A DNA stretch of 64,000 nucleotides, taken from the NCBI GenBank assembly GCA_033239525.1, contig BSYO01000025.1, positions 10,760,001 to 10,824,000 of the forward strand, read 5' to 3'. A program made the position numbers and the translations under genes. Shown here piece by piece: positions 47,231 to 59,786 of the stretch. How positions within the stretch are numbered: position 1 is the first letter of the stretch; each line of letters starts with the position of its first letter. Source of the stretch: Nepenthes gracilis. Its lineage: Eukaryota; Streptophyta; Magnoliopsida; Caryophyllales; Nepenthaceae. Under the pieces are notes generated by a model. It had not been told where the DNA came from. It saw only the letters and a list, made by a program, of their open reading frames with translations, and did not search any database.

Positions 47231-48358
47231 TCACACATGATTACTTTAATCTTTCGCTAATTTCATCTTTTTGTCCTTATGATAAGAGAAGACATATTTG
47301 CCATTTTAAGAGAAGGGTAAACAACAGATGTGACAAACTCATCAAGCAACAATTAGACAACCTTTAGAATCCATCATTGTTCAATGCACCCCAAAGGCAC
47401 CAAAAATATAGATTAGAAGCCTTAGGGACATCCAACTCATATTCTATTTGCACAGTTCGGTTGTCCATGCTGTGGAAGGGTACCTCTCAATGAGATCAAA
47501 AATCATACTTAAATGGAAGAATCCTCACTTTAGTGACACAGTGGGTAACGCTTATGATTTCTTTCTGTATTCTTTGTTTTATCCTTTTTGTTCCTTTTCA
47601 TTGTCTAATATTTTCTATCTCCTCTTACCCCCTTATGGTTAATCTTCTTCATCGCTCCCATTTCCTTTCAGGTTTAGTTTTAGATAACCTAAGTGCACAT
47701 GTACATTGATTCAAGGTTAGAACAACAATAGATTTATTACCGCAAATGACAGAAAAAAAATACAGGGAACCAAACCAACACTCAAGATGTGTTGGGGGAG
47801 GCTTAGTCAGTCACTTTCTTCAATTTCTAATTGATCATATAGTTATTTTGGGTGAAATATAGTTTTTGACATGGTGGCCAATTTTGAATCAAGCTATTCA
47901 TCAACTCTTTAGTCTGTTTGAATGTATGACTACTTTGGAAGATTCAAACGGTTCAAACCTATTGAGTGCAAAAGGTTTTTCAATGGTTCTGAGGCACAAT
48001 ATTTGGGGATTACAAATTTCATGTGAATTAAGAAAAGCATTAAAAAGCAGTACAATCAGAATGCTAGAAAGAATCACGAGAAAGGCCGCGTCAAGTTAAG
48101 AGTTGAGAGTTCTCTCTGCTTGAATAACCTAGTTTCTTAGCCTTGGCACCTAGCAGGTACTCAAATTACTAGTCTAGGAAATGTTATATGTAAATAGCCT
48201 ACTCCTATTCTCTTGATAGGATGTCTCCACGATTTTTACTCCACAATCTCAAGGTCAAAATGAAGCATTCATATAATTCATCCAAGCCCCACCATCTTAT
48301 TAATGGTATTATATGTGAACATCTATAGGAAAAAGACACGCAACAAATTATATTTCAC
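47231..48358. other. Donor-proximal part of the giant intron, no gene seen
   Basis: Probably includes the LINE 3' end, but no domain, poly-A tail or target duplication could be fixed. The frame at 47448-47642 has no recognised family. Confidence 0.5.
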
Positions 48359-48426
48359 CTTTACGAGAGAGGGGCAAATAGCTGACGAGCATAAGTTAGC
48401 CTCCAATTGGAATCTATCTTCAAAAC
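48359..48426 (-). CDS. ARP7: ARP7 exon, 68 bp (residues ~291-313)
   Basis: Acceptor CTTGGTTGTAG, then the split glycine codon and FEDRFQLEANLCSSAI, ending SLVK at donor AAG|GTGAAA. This exon matches the plant ARP7 segment between the G-G-T-x-x-M-x-G loop and the PPEYMPE segment. Entry phase is 1 and exit phase is 0. It is too short for an ORF caller and was found by searching for the expected peptide between the two flanking exons. Confidence 0.96.
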
Positions 48427-50021
48427 CTACAACCAAGAAGCAAATCAAGCAGCAGTTCGGTGCAAAAGACAGCATACCACATGCAAGTTAGTAGTCATTG
48501 TTTTTGACAACTCAGTCATCAGTCTAACTTTACACCCATGTCAGATAAAGAATGTGCAAATCAATTACAATTGAACACTACAAATTCATGGAGGCATCTT
48601 AAAATTTATGAGAACCACTTCATCCAAGGCATTTAAGAGAAAATTAAGAATACAAAGCATTCCCATCGATGGACAGATGAATGAAAAAACTTCGGTTTTA
48701 TGATGCTATCAGGATCAAGAGATCAGAGAAGAGAGGAGAAAACAGAGCTAAGGGCAAAGACAAACGGAAAGGGAATGGAGAGAGGAAACAGCAAGGAAAT
48801 ATTAACAAGGCACTCAACCAACTGATAATCACTTAAAATCACCTGTGAGTACAGTTTATAGCGGGGCATTTTACATACAACAGATGTTTGGCATTTATAA
48901 GCACAGCAGGAATTATCAGTAATCCTATCTAGCAATGTATAACAGTTGAGAGCAAATTGATCAAATCTATCCAAATGACAAACAGAAGATGCGATTAGAA
49001 TAGTTGTTCAAAATTTCCTAAATTTGGTTTGCATATGGTTTTTTTCAATATTGATGCATTGTTTTATAAACTTACAAACATAAACATATGCCGAATTTGA
49101 TCAAAACTTATATAATAAAGGTATTAGATTTAATTTTAAACAATTTAGATTCTCATTTTGTCTTTTTCCATAAGAATTAATTAAAATTTTAATCCTTATA
49201 AATTATATTTTTCACACATTGGAAAATAGAGTAATATCACTTGAATGACCCAAAAGTGTGACCCTCCTAATAACACCTACGTTAATTTTTCTATAAATTA
49301 ATGAAATTTATCGTTTATGTATGATCGTTTAACAAAAATACTAATTCAACCATTAATAATTTTAAAGCAACAATGTTATCAAAGTTTAGTACATCATAAA
49401 TATAGCCAAAATTAGCTTATAGACAACTAATGACCATGGGTATAGTTGTAATTTAATATAATATTACTAAGACTCAATTTGTTAATCTAATATGTTTAAA
49501 ATAGTGCTGGAGATCAGTGCACTAACTATGAATTAAACTTAAATATCAGAGATCAAACTTCCGATCGAGTTACCACAAGTTGATTTGGAGTCATTTAATA
49601 GCTCCATTCATAAGTCAATTGGTTGATGTGTTGCAAATTGTTACTAATAATAATCATCGAATGGCAATGGTTATGTTTCTAACATAAACAAATAGAACAC
49701 ATTTCTAAGAAAACTGCAGAAAGGGAAAAAAAAAAAAGGGAAAAATAAAAAAATAGAAAAATAGAAAACAAAAAAAAAAGATTTACCAAAATGAACAAGC
49801 CCTAAAACTCTCTAGAAGAAATTTTCTCGTGATACAGGTTGTCCAGATTTTTCACTTTGAAATGTATTTTTTTTTTTCCCCAAAAAACTCACATACACTA
49901 ATATCAAAGTCTTATCCATCTATAAAAGGAACTTCAATAGCAGCTATGTCTATAACAGCGTGTTGGTATTTATAACTTACTATTTGACCATATCATGATG
50001 AAGGAAAAAAGTTGAACTCAC
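48427..50021 (-). other. ARP7 intron, 1,595 bp
   Basis: Ordinary AT-rich intron with A-runs near 49725-49790. No element or gene was recognised in it. Confidence 0.85.
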
Positions 50022-50205
50022 CCGCCATGGTGGATGTGCCACCACAAAGCACCGTGCTTTCCAAAAGCTGGCGGTGATTCTCCGATGATACAGCAGAGAT
50101 ACTGTGCACTAGCTGCTCAACAATTCCATGTGCTTCTAAACCCAATATAGATGGCTGAAATAAGGCCTCTCCAACTATATATGCTTCTCTTCCAATAGTA
50201 ATAAC
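50022..50205 (-). CDS. ARP7: ARP7 exon, 184 bp (residues ~230-291)
   Basis: Acceptor ATTACTTCAG, then VITIGREAYIVGEALFQPSI, LGLEAHGIVEQL and ENHRQLLESTVLCGGTSTMA, ending one base into a glycine codon at donor GCGG|GTGAGT. The F-Q-P-S-I-L-G block and the L-C-G-G-T-S adenosine-binding loop are actin-superfamily signatures. The frame is open throughout and phases agree with both neighbours. Confidence 0.97.
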
Positions 50206-50347
50206 CTGAAGTAATATATTTGACAAGAAAATTCAGACATCTAATGCACGTTAAAAGGTACTCAATAAAACAAAAACTGCAGATACTAGGTGGAAGCTGA
50301 GGGCAATGGAATATATGCTTTTGAGCTGAGAGTCAGATGCAAATCCT

Positions 50348-50363
50348 CCCCCCCCCCCCCCCC
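50348..50363. repeat. C16 homopolymer (G16 in the ARP7 transcript)
   Basis: Sixteen consecutive C on the plus strand, about 140 bases upstream of the 50205 exon in the ARP7 pre-mRNA. It could form a G-quadruplex. Homopolymers of this length are also prone to sequencing error. Confidence 0.9.
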
Positions 50364-50552
50364 GGCGCAGTGCCAAAACAAGGGAAAACAAGAAACTGAT
50401 GTACATGAGATGAGAAAAGTCAGAGGATGGCAACCTTGAAATCAATCTCCAAGTCAGTAAAATGAATGTACAAGTCCAAGTTCCAACTAAGTATCACATC
50501 AGTGTAGACCCCCTCAACACAATTACCATGGAAGAATGACTTCTAACATTAA

Positions 50553-50766
50553 GGGGACGTTTGGTTGGTGAAAATAGAATTTCTATTCCCATCTTATTTC
50601 CGGTGGAATAGTTATTCCTCCGTTTGGTTACACTTCAATAAGGAATAACAATTCCCGGAGGAATGGTTATTTCTAAAAATCCGGGAATAACTATTCCCAC
50701 CTTATACAAAGTATTATTTATTCCCATGTGATATGGAAAATTTATCCTCGCAAGGTGTTTATTCCC

Positions 50767-50829
<63 letters not shown>

Positions 50830-51032
50830 AGAAATATGTATATATATACATAAGGACAAAAAAGTCATTATGATAAATTCCCACATTATTTCTGATACTA
50901 TTCTACAAACCAAATATTTGAATACTAATTCCCAGTTTATTCTATTCCAACAATCAAATATATAAATGACAATTCCCAACTCTATTCTTATTCTATTCCC
51001 ACCTTATTCTATTCTAATAACCAAACGTACCG
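50553..51032. mobile_element. Harbinger-type MITE 1 (480 bp)
   Basis: Ends GGGGACGTTTGGTTGG and CTAATAACCAAACGTACCG, flanked by TAA on both sides (50550-50552 and 51033-51035). The left ~90 bp match the left end of the Harbinger element at 19828 and the body is repeated variants of GGAATAG/CTATTCC. It has no coding capacity. A TA microsatellite (50770-50823) sits in the middle. Confidence 0.93.
50770..50823. repeat. (TA)n microsatellite inside MITE 1
   Basis: About 27 uninterrupted TA units. Confidence 0.97.
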
Positions 51033-54000
51033 TAATTTATTGAAGACACATGACAGCAACACAACTACCTGGATCCCTCAAACACCCCCAAGAACCACAA
51101 TTCCAAATATATGTTTGGAATCTTAAATATTGAACTAGACTCTTCCTTTCAGATGCAGTGGAGAAGCGATCTATTATCTTAGGATAGGCCTTTGGATTGG
51201 AAAAGCTATTCTAAGAGTGAACTCAGATTCCTATTGATGCAATATGGATCGTTGAATTAGGAAACCCAACCACTCCAACAATTAAATTAAAGCCCAGAAA
51301 GAACAAAAGCATTGACAAAATCAACGAAAGTCATAAATTACTATTGGTACAAAAAACATGTTAATATGTCTTAACCCATGCGTTCCAGGTCACAATTAAG
51401 TATCCTTACTATACACCCTTAAAAAAATAAGAGTTTGCACCAAAAAGAAAGGCAACATACATTGAAAAAATTGCCTGAACATAGATAAGATACTTTTGCG
51501 CATTGTTTATGAGATAAGTTGAAGTAAATTATCGTAATAATGATATATGGAATATGGAAGTAATACATACGGTTGATATATGCTCACACAACAAACCTAT
51601 TATATTATTGTGAATCCATGAGGTAAAAAAAAGATGGCCGCATTAAGCAACCCAAAGAAGCATTTTGAAGCAAACACACACAAAAAAAAAAAAAAAAGTA
51701 CTCCAACTGCATCTTGTTTGAATAGTATGCCACAATCTTGTCCTCGTACCATGATCTCAAATCTTGTTCTTCAAGGTAACTACAAGCATGGGAGTATCTT
51801 GATGGTTCATCTTGGCAACTAGTCCAACTTATTCGGAGAACTACTCCATAAGCCGAATTTAAGCAATTTGCTACTAGTTTTGCACTATCATCAGACAAGA
51901 TGTTAAATAACTTCTAATTAACTTTTGATTGTCATTTGATTAGGGAAGAAGATACTAAAGGAAGAGGGCCAAAAGGGTAAATTTACCCTACCCGACTTTT
52001 ATTGGTGATGTTGGAAAGATTAATTCAGGCCCTTTATTTTCGCCTCTACAAGTGTCTTGGGAATCAAGTGAAATCAAAAATAAATTCATGTGCAAGATAA
52101 GTGAATTATGCAGACCCACAATAATAGAAAGTTTGGACCTTAAGTTGTTGGACTAGTTTGGGACCAATATGTTGAGAAACAAACTAGGGCAAAAAAAGAG
52201 GAAATGGGTCTCAATTGAAAAGATTGTTGGCTTGATAGATTAAGGGGAATAATTTTTTTCTGCTTGAAGCTGGAAAAAAAAAAAGCCTGTACATGGCAGA
52301 AAGAAAAGGAGGATTCTGGGATTGAGAGAACAACACTGCAAAGGGGAAATTCAAGAGAAGAAAGAACACGTGCCTGGAGAGTAGAGCAAAAAAGAAAGGA
52401 GAAGAAAGCGTGGGCACAGTAGGCAGATAAAAGAAAGAAACTGGCAGCCAGCAGAAACAAACACCATGGGGCAGCTTCTTTCTTCCTGTTTTTCTTCCTC
52501 TTTTCTATATTCCTTCTTTGAGAGGATGAACTCTAATATGCTCTTGTTTGTTGTTCATACAAGCATGAAATAAGTTATCATTGTTAAGGTTTTGATATAG
52601 CCTAGGGTTGAACTATGTACTCATTAATATTATTTGCACTTTTTTCCTGGGTTTCACAAGAAGACTAATGAGCTCTAAAATGAGACTTGTTTCATGCAAC
52701 AAAATTTTCTCAATTATGATTATTTCTCTTTATACTTAATAGTCTTGAATGCTTTAAATGATTTGATAAGGCATGTTGAAACCGGGAGGAGAGGCATGCT
52801 TGATTAATCTTGAGCGAAGTAAAATGAATTTTATTGTAGATAAAGATTCTTACATGGACTTGTGTAAATTTTAAAGAGATAAATTGAGTCTAATACATGG
52901 TTATATATTTTATTAAAAAATGGATTTAGTAGTTAAATATATGATCATGGTTTTGATGTAACCAGGGAAGCCGCATCAAATATTTATACTATCTTGATTG
53001 TTATTATGAGTGATTATTACGCATGAGTGACTAAAAGGTGTTATATAGGAAGACCTAGGTAAAATTAAAAATACCCAAATATCTTTCTTCATTGAATTTC
53101 ATCTCTTTTTGAAGGTCAATTATAGCAGTGTTTTATAATTCGATTAGTAATAAGTTATTTTCATACTTGATCCGGCGATTTAGATAATATTAAGATATGA
53201 TACTATATGGTACTAGTGAAAATTCAATTCCCTGTGAAATGATTCTCTACTTATCACTTTTATTATTTGTTACAATATTGTACACTTGCAATTTTGCACA
53301 ACATTTGACAAAATAATTTAAATCACCAACTAAGCCAAGGAATGAGGATAGAGAAAAGCAAAAGCAACTAGACTACTACAGTAACTTGCAGCATCTGCTA
53401 GAGCAGCTCTAACCATCACTGCTCATTTTTCTCCATATGATACCTCTGGAATTGAACAAACACATCCACTTAAATAACTTTGCACATAAAGATGCTATGC
53501 TCTTGGACTGAAAGATTCTCTTGTTTCTTTCAGTGCATATGCCATAGATACAAGTAGCAAAGCCAAATGATTAGCAATAGACTCATTGATATTCCACTGT
53601 TTGTGCATGTTTAGCAATAAAGACATATAACTTACTGATCAATTTCTGGAATGAAGTATTGCATCATTTAAGTGTGTTTCCTGAATTTTTGGAAATATTT
53701 AAGTTTTTGCAATAGCCTACTACCCAAAAAAAGGTACTGCCACTCTTTGTTTGGCCTCCCTACCAGAGAATAAGACAAACCACAACATTTCTGCTCTTAA
53801 AAGCAGAGCTTAAAAGAATCCTATGGCTCCATACAGTTGATCGCCCCCAGGCCCAGACAGTACAAGGGAGTTTCCCACCTTCAACTTAGTCAATGTGGTC
53901 ACTCTCAACTACTATTTTCTCAACAGAAACATAAGCCTTGTAACGGTCTAGCTTCAATGAAGAGCATCCAAGACCACAGCAAGCCCACTAACTGATTCAA

Positions 54001-55279
54001 TCTCATTCACAAGGTTGAAAAAAGTGTTGAGTGGCCATTAAGGGATCAAACAAAAATAAATCCTAGCTGACTAGCATGAGTTACTTCTACAATATAGCTT
54101 TCTGTGACTTTAGTCTCCCCATTCTACATGAATTAGCACCCAAAATTAGAGACCAAAGAACAAGCCAAAGCAGAAAAAAAAGTACTGAGAAACCTAAGCA
54201 CTAAGGACAGAAGTAGGCATTATTCAGAGAATATCTATACATCTACTCTATCTGCTCCAAAGTGAATGGTGGAAGAGTAGATCTTTCCTGATGCTCAAAC
54301 AAACAGGGCTGCTTCACAAAAATAATCTGGTTACATATTTGAGAGGCAGACCACTGCCTTTCAGGACCACACTGCTCAAGTTAGAATTTGACTAAATGCC
54401 TTTAATGATGAATCAAATTTCAATGATTCCCAAATAGCAGGGTCGACCAAGCCGACACCACTTTCTTTACACAGTTTGCAGCAAAACTTCAGAATCCACA
54501 AAATCAAGCTTCAGGCCAAGGGTTCCATTTGCCAAATGTTGTTTGATTGCCTATTGAGAATCTTAAAATATTTGCAAAAAAATTATTAACTGACATTCAA
54601 CAGGAGCCACTCTAGGAGGTTTCACTTGATCCTAAGTGATGTTAACATGGAAGCATGAGGTCAGCCTGCTAATATCACAATGTCACCATGGACTGCAATA
54701 GAGTTCACTAGGTTCTAAGACTACTAACCCAATCTTTGAATTGCTATCCAGCTCCGACGCCATGTTTCAGTTTCAGTTCAAGGGAGAGAGAGAAAATTGA
54801 AAGCAGGGGACTGGGGACATTGTCCAACATATATCAATATCAAAAGATAACAACACTGGTATTTCAAATAATAGGATACTATTCTGATGCATTGTCATAT
54901 CACTAGAATATTGCAATATATCGACCACCAGAAAATTCACTACCTAAAGTAACCACCGGAAATAGTCAAATTTTCTTCCTCCATCAAAATTTGCTTTTTT
55001 CTTCAATCCGGCAAAATAAAAACATACCCAAGCTAAATCAAACTGCTCCAACAGATTTTATCTTTCAAAAGCTCAAATTTTGAAGTAGATCGATGATTGA
55101 AGACAGCTTAACCTCAAAATTTTTCAGATAGAACATATGATGGCATTTATTCATTAAATCAATTTTTTTTTCTTTTTTTCTTGATTTAAATTGAATCTAG
55201 TGTTTCAAGCACAAGTATGTTGGATTTGAGACCCAAAGTACAACTTAATTTGTGTTTTCCTAATTGAAACCAAAATCCA

Positions 55280-56180
55280 ACAAACGATGTTCTTAAAAGA
55301 ATGCCTCAAATTCACCTAGGCATGCCTAAGCTCAGGGTTCAAAGCCAAGTGCCTCAACATACCTAGTTGAGACTTATTCTAAGAAGCACATGCCCAAACT
55401 CTAAGGTGTACACGTTTTGTTGAGGCTCAATACACAACCCTCGAATGCCTCATAGATTTTTTTAAAAAAAATAAATTATTTCTTTTTGAATTAAATATTA
55501 TATTTAATTGTTAATTCTAATACTAACTAGTACTTGCGAAATTAGGATTGATAAAAGTAAAAATGGTGATCAAAATAATGCTTTGAGACTATTATGAGAA
55601 TAATAAATGTATATTTAAGAATGATTCTTTGGCAAATGATTCTCTAGCTAAATTATTTTAAAATGAAGATACACATCACACTAAATTAAGAAATAGTATA
55701 AACCTTAAATGATATGTATCTTTAGCGTTGCCCCATTAGAATTTGTAAATAATGAAGATTCTAACTTATAGAGTTATCTAAGGATGATGAAGTCATTCAA
55801 ATATATAAGTTAAGGACAAGAAGTTGAACTTTTTGTTTGATGATAATGGTAAATATCACTATTTACTATAATTATCTTAAGAACAATATTCAAGATTGTC
55901 AATGAATTTCTTACTCTTGTGTGTTGTGGTAAACTATGCCTATCAAATACTATTGTTTATGTTGATAGTTAAACTATGAGTTCATAATTATTATCAAGAA
56001 TATTTTTTGGCATTTCTTATTCTATTATTAACTTTGACAATAGAAATTTTTACAATAACATGTAATATACATATTTCACAAATAGGCGCCTTATTTCCAT
56101 TAGGTTTGCACCAGTGCCTTGCGCCTAAATCACAAGGACCCTTTGCGCCTTGAAGCGCATTGCGCCTTTGACAACACTAC
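55280..56180. other. Possible non-autonomous element with GCGCC-rich end
   Basis: The right end (56085-56180) has repeated AGGCGC/GCGCCT motifs: TAGGCGCCTTATT, CCTTGCGCC, TTTGCGCCTTG and CATTGCGCCTTTG. The left end (55300-55400) has related CCTAGGCATGCC and GTGCCTCAA words. Such termini are seen in some plant DNA transposons, but no inverted repeat or target duplication was established. Confidence 0.35.
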
Positions 56181-57716
56181 TAACAAGGCCTAAAAAGTGC
56201 TTGGATGGCAAAAGTTTCATGATCTACTCAAATTTATATCTTAAATTTGAAGAGGAAACCCTAAAAAAGTCGTTAACTACAACTACAACCCATGTACTAT
56301 CCATGCTAGATCTGACCAATTATCCATCATATCTCTTCTACATTCTTGACAACCTATGCTAAATTACAGGTTTTGTTAATTACTGAATTTTAAATTACTT
56401 CTCCGAAAAAAAGTATCCAAAAAATAAATTTTAATTGTAATTTTTTGTTAAAATTTCGGTATCCCTTAGTGGTATTAATAGTATAGTTTTCAGAACTACA
56501 TTACCCCCAATATCTTATGGGTTTTGAATATGGACCTCCACCAATACCCTAGAAAACCTGAATATCATGAAGAACTCTCAACTTTCACCATCTTATGGAT
56601 CACCACACAGCTACTCCTACCCTTATTATGAGTCTATTCAGAGCTACTCAAGGAGTATCACAGGCTTCACTTACAATAATGAGATCGGTAGTGGCCTTTT
56701 GGGTATTTTTTTCCAAAAAGCAATAACAAGTACAATTTTGACACAAGTTACAACACATCAAATATGTAAATATGCGATAAAAGATAGTCAAAATTCAGTA
56801 TATAGCTTGAAGTGGTTATAGAAAAAAATTGTCGGCATCATCCAACACCAATATGTATTGACCAATACGGGCGCAACTAATGACAATTCCGGTAGTTAAT
56901 CCATGGCTGGGAGTGGAAAAAGAAAGGAAGAAGAAGTGGGAGGAGACGTGGTTTATTGACCAACACCCAAACATATAAAATGCACGACACTGGAATCAGA
57001 AACTCCAAATATGCACTGCAGCAAATTAAGGGACCTAAGCAGAAACAGATACATATAAAACTCTCAAAAGAGTACAGCTCACAATTTCCCAGTTAGGACT
57101 GCTTACTGAAGGTTGTGATAACATTGACAGGGAACCAAATACTTCACACAAAATTTACAGGTTCATGAAACTTGTAAGAAGCTAGAATGTGCAAGTTGAG
57201 GTAGATGCAGAGGAAGAAGGGCATCCCAAAGAATGCAAACCAAATATGAAGAGATCACAAACTATCCCACTTATCTTAATTGATATAGTTTCCACTAAAC
57301 TAAAGTGAACATAACACAAACCAGAATGGGGAAGAAACTGCTCAGACAGGTGGTCTACATATATGGATAGAGGTTTGATGGAGTTCAATTTGAAAGCCAA
57401 GAATCACAAAGTCTAGTCCCAGGCTTCCAAGAACTGGATCTCTTTGGATCTCAGAAAAAGATGAGGCATAAAAAACTAATGCATTTTGACAGTGCAAACT
57501 GCATATCAACAATAAATGCATCAAACCAAAACCAAAATCAGAATTTTGGCAGCCTGAGGCCGGAATCTGTATTATATAGGATTCCAGAGAAGTAATTACA
57601 CTTCTACTGGGGTGTTTCACATGCATTTGGAAGTGACATTGTAAGATTTGTTCATACACAAATGTGAGCATACATGGACACGCATACAAGATGCGAGCAG
57701 ATACTAAACAGATTTA

Positions 57717-58198
57717 CGGTACGTTTGGTTACTGGAATGGAATAAGGTGAGAATAGAATAGTTATTCCAGGGAATAGAATAAGATAGGAATATAGTTGGA
57801 ATTGTTATTTCCATATTTGGTTGTTAGAATAGAATAAGGTGGGAATTAATATTCTTTTGTTTGATTTGTAGAATAGTATGAGGATTAAGGTGGGAATAGT
57901 GATAATAATAATAATGATAATAGTAATAGTAATAATAATAATAATAAAATATAATAATAATAATAATAAACATAATAATAATAATTATTACAAAACATAA
58001 TAATAATAATTACAAAATATAATAATAACAATTATAAAACATAATAATAATAATAATAATAAAACATAACAATAATAATAATAAAACATAATAATAATTA
58101 AATATAATAATAATATAAAATAATAATAATTACAAATAATAATAATAATAATAATAACACATAATCATAATAATAATTATTATTATTATTATTACAAA

Positions 58199-58233
<35 letters not shown>

Positions 58234-58360
58234 GGAATAGCTATTCCTACAAATGTGGGAACAATTAAATTTGTAACCAAACGGAGGAATATCTATTTCC
58301 TAGAAATAGAAATTCTATTCACACCTTATTCCCACCTTATTCCAGCAACCAAACATGAGG
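57717..58360. mobile_element. Harbinger-type MITE 2 (644 bp)
   Basis: Ends CGGTACGTTTGGTTACTGG and CCAGCAACCAAACATGAGG, flanked by TTA on both sides (57714-57716 and 58361-58363). It shares the GGAATAG/CTATTCC body words with MITE 1. Its centre (57902-58232) is a long imperfect TAA/ATA microsatellite. No coding capacity. Confidence 0.93.
57902..58232. repeat. Imperfect TAA-rich microsatellite inside MITE 2
   Basis: Mostly ATA/TAA units broken by AACATA and TTACAAA words at roughly regular intervals, suggesting a higher-order repeat of about 20-35 bp. Confidence 0.9.
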
Positions 58361-58587
58361 TTATAGGTTTATTAACAAGCTGATTGAATTTGTCACTCTA
58401 GTGTAACAAAATACATTGGATCATCAAACTCAACTTCAAAACCTTCACAACGGATTTGGGCCATCACACACTGGGTTTGATCCATAACCTTCTCAATGGA
58501 TTTGGTCATTACCAACTATAATTCTAAGAGCATGGGTTATGCAACACTGTTGGAGGAAAAAGCAGGGTAAAAAGTTCAAACAGATAC

Positions 58588-58832
58588 CTGCCCATCAGGG
58601 AGAATGTGTTGCTCTTTCCGGCAGTTCTGCTGGATCTTCTCATAACCAATTTCATCTTTAGCACAACGTGAATACTTCTCTTTTAGTTTCTCAGCATCTG
58701 ACATTTTAAGACTTACATGTGGATTTGATTTACTAAGCTCTTGAGCAAGCAATTTTGTCAAATCAATGCCTCCAATCTCAAATCTTCTTGAAGCAATGTG
58801 ATTAACAGCACCTTCGATGACCGGTGCAATAT
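58588..58832 (-). CDS. ARP7: ARP7 exon, 245 bp (residues ~148-229)
   Basis: The acceptor ATCAG is followed by the remaining two bases of an aspartate codon and IAPVIEGAVNHIASRRFEIG, GIDLTKLLAQEL, MSDAEKLKEKYSRCAKDEIG and ending HILPDGQ at donor CAG|GTATCTG. This is the part between the DIGHGK phosphate loop and the actin subdomain-4 region, with the ARP7-typical S-D-x-E-K-L-K-E stretch. There is one extra glutamine (KIQQNC) compared with the Arabidopsis protein as remembered. Open throughout. Confidence 0.97.
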
Positions 58833-59644
58833 CTGATCAAGCATCAAAAAGATCGTCAGCAGAATGAAACGATAAGTGGGACTTGTCATAAAACATTAAC
58901 TCGCATCTCTGCTTTAAAGACTTTCCTACTATGAATTTCCCATGATACCTGCATAGACAAATGGCATATCCAAAGATTTTTGGAACATAAAGCATCCCCC
59001 TCCCTTAGGACTAGCATTTCATAGGCAGAACTACATGTCTGGATACTGAGTGCATCACAGTACACTAATACACCGTGATTTTGAACTACCAACAACTTTC
59101 AACAGCTGGGAAGCAGTTACAGCTGTCACGTTCAGAAATACAGCAGCGACAAAACAGAGCAGATGATTGGTGAATCAAGAATACCATGTTGGGAGGGAGA
59201 TATCCACCTTCCTAAACCAATTGTCCACTTTAGGTACATGGACATTCAATTATGTGATCATAAAAAGAGAGCAATACATACCATGTGTAAAGAATAGAGC
59301 ACTGCCATCGTGGCAGCTAATAAGCACATTACCTAGCAGATCAACAATCTTTGCAGCTCGAATGCAAATAAGCCGAATAGACGTAATTTATGGGGATTTG
59401 GCACTAAATATACATTGATGGCATTTGTATCACTCTTGAATGATACCAAATATACTATGTGCTGATGTAATCAATGAACCTCAATCGCTGAGATTTTACA
59501 AAGAGAAGGTACTTGCACAGTAAAAGGAGCATCAGGAATGTTTGTGTCTAACATTGTATTACATGACAGTTGCAATTGAGATATATAGGAACTTCACAAA
59601 GTCCGAAGTTGAACCTTTAGCTTTCCCATGCTTCAAAAACATAC
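58833..59644 (-). other. ARP7 intron, 812 bp
   Basis: The only ordinary-sized interval besides 48427-50021. No element recognised. Confidence 0.88.
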
Positions 59645-59786
59645 CTATCTTTCCATGACCGATATCAAGAGTGCATCCCGAGATACGTCCCACTGCATAT
59701 AATGATAACACTGCTTGCTCTGATGCATAAAAGCCCGAGATATTAAACGTTTCAAACATTAATTGCACCAATTGTTCTCTAAGAGC
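59645..59786 (-). CDS. ARP7: ARP7 exon, 142 bp (residues ~101-148)
   Basis: Acceptor TTTTATCCCAG, then [38 protein letters not shown] and TLDIGHGKI, ending one base into the next aspartate codon at donor ATAG|GTATGT. It holds the actin-type hinge [11 protein letters not shown] and the D-I-G-H-G phosphate-2 loop. It is the most 5' exon present. The exons for residues 1-100 (phosphate-1 loop and the F-T-D-P-L-C-T-P-K segment) are not in the window. Confidence 0.97.

Larger units (their letters stand above)
16513..48358 (-). other. ARP7: Giant last intron of ARP7 (31,846 bp)
   Basis: The donor is CTCGTAAAG|GTGAAATATA at 48358 and the acceptor is TTGATTGCAG|CCTCCAGAA at 16513, both canonical and both phase 0. 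The interior is almost wholly transposon and pararetrovirus sequence (listed separately), on both strands. Only about 1.9 kb at the acceptor side and 1.1 kb at the donor side lack recognised elements. Confidence 0.9.
50206..58587 (-). other. ARP7 intron, 8,382 bp
   Basis: Contains a G16 tract, two Harbinger-type MITEs and a GCGCC-rich stretch, listed separately. Between 51036 and 55280 and between 56180 and 57716 no gene, RNA or transposon family was recognised; frames there are short and unsupported. Confidence 0.85.

Noticed and set aside
50993..51035. Idea that the CTATTCC repeats are a promoter or protein-binding array
   Set aside because: They are the terminal region of MITE 1 with a matching inverted end and target duplication.
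51605..52460. Frames of 97 and 106 codons on the minus strand
   Set aside because: They contain poly-Phe from A-runs, have no recognised motif and lie inside the 8.4-kb ARP7 intron.
52940..53330. Possible LTR end (CCCTGTG...TACACTTGCAATTTTGCAC words)
   Set aside because: The words recall some plant LTR termini, but no paired end, primer site or target duplication was found, so it was not annotated.
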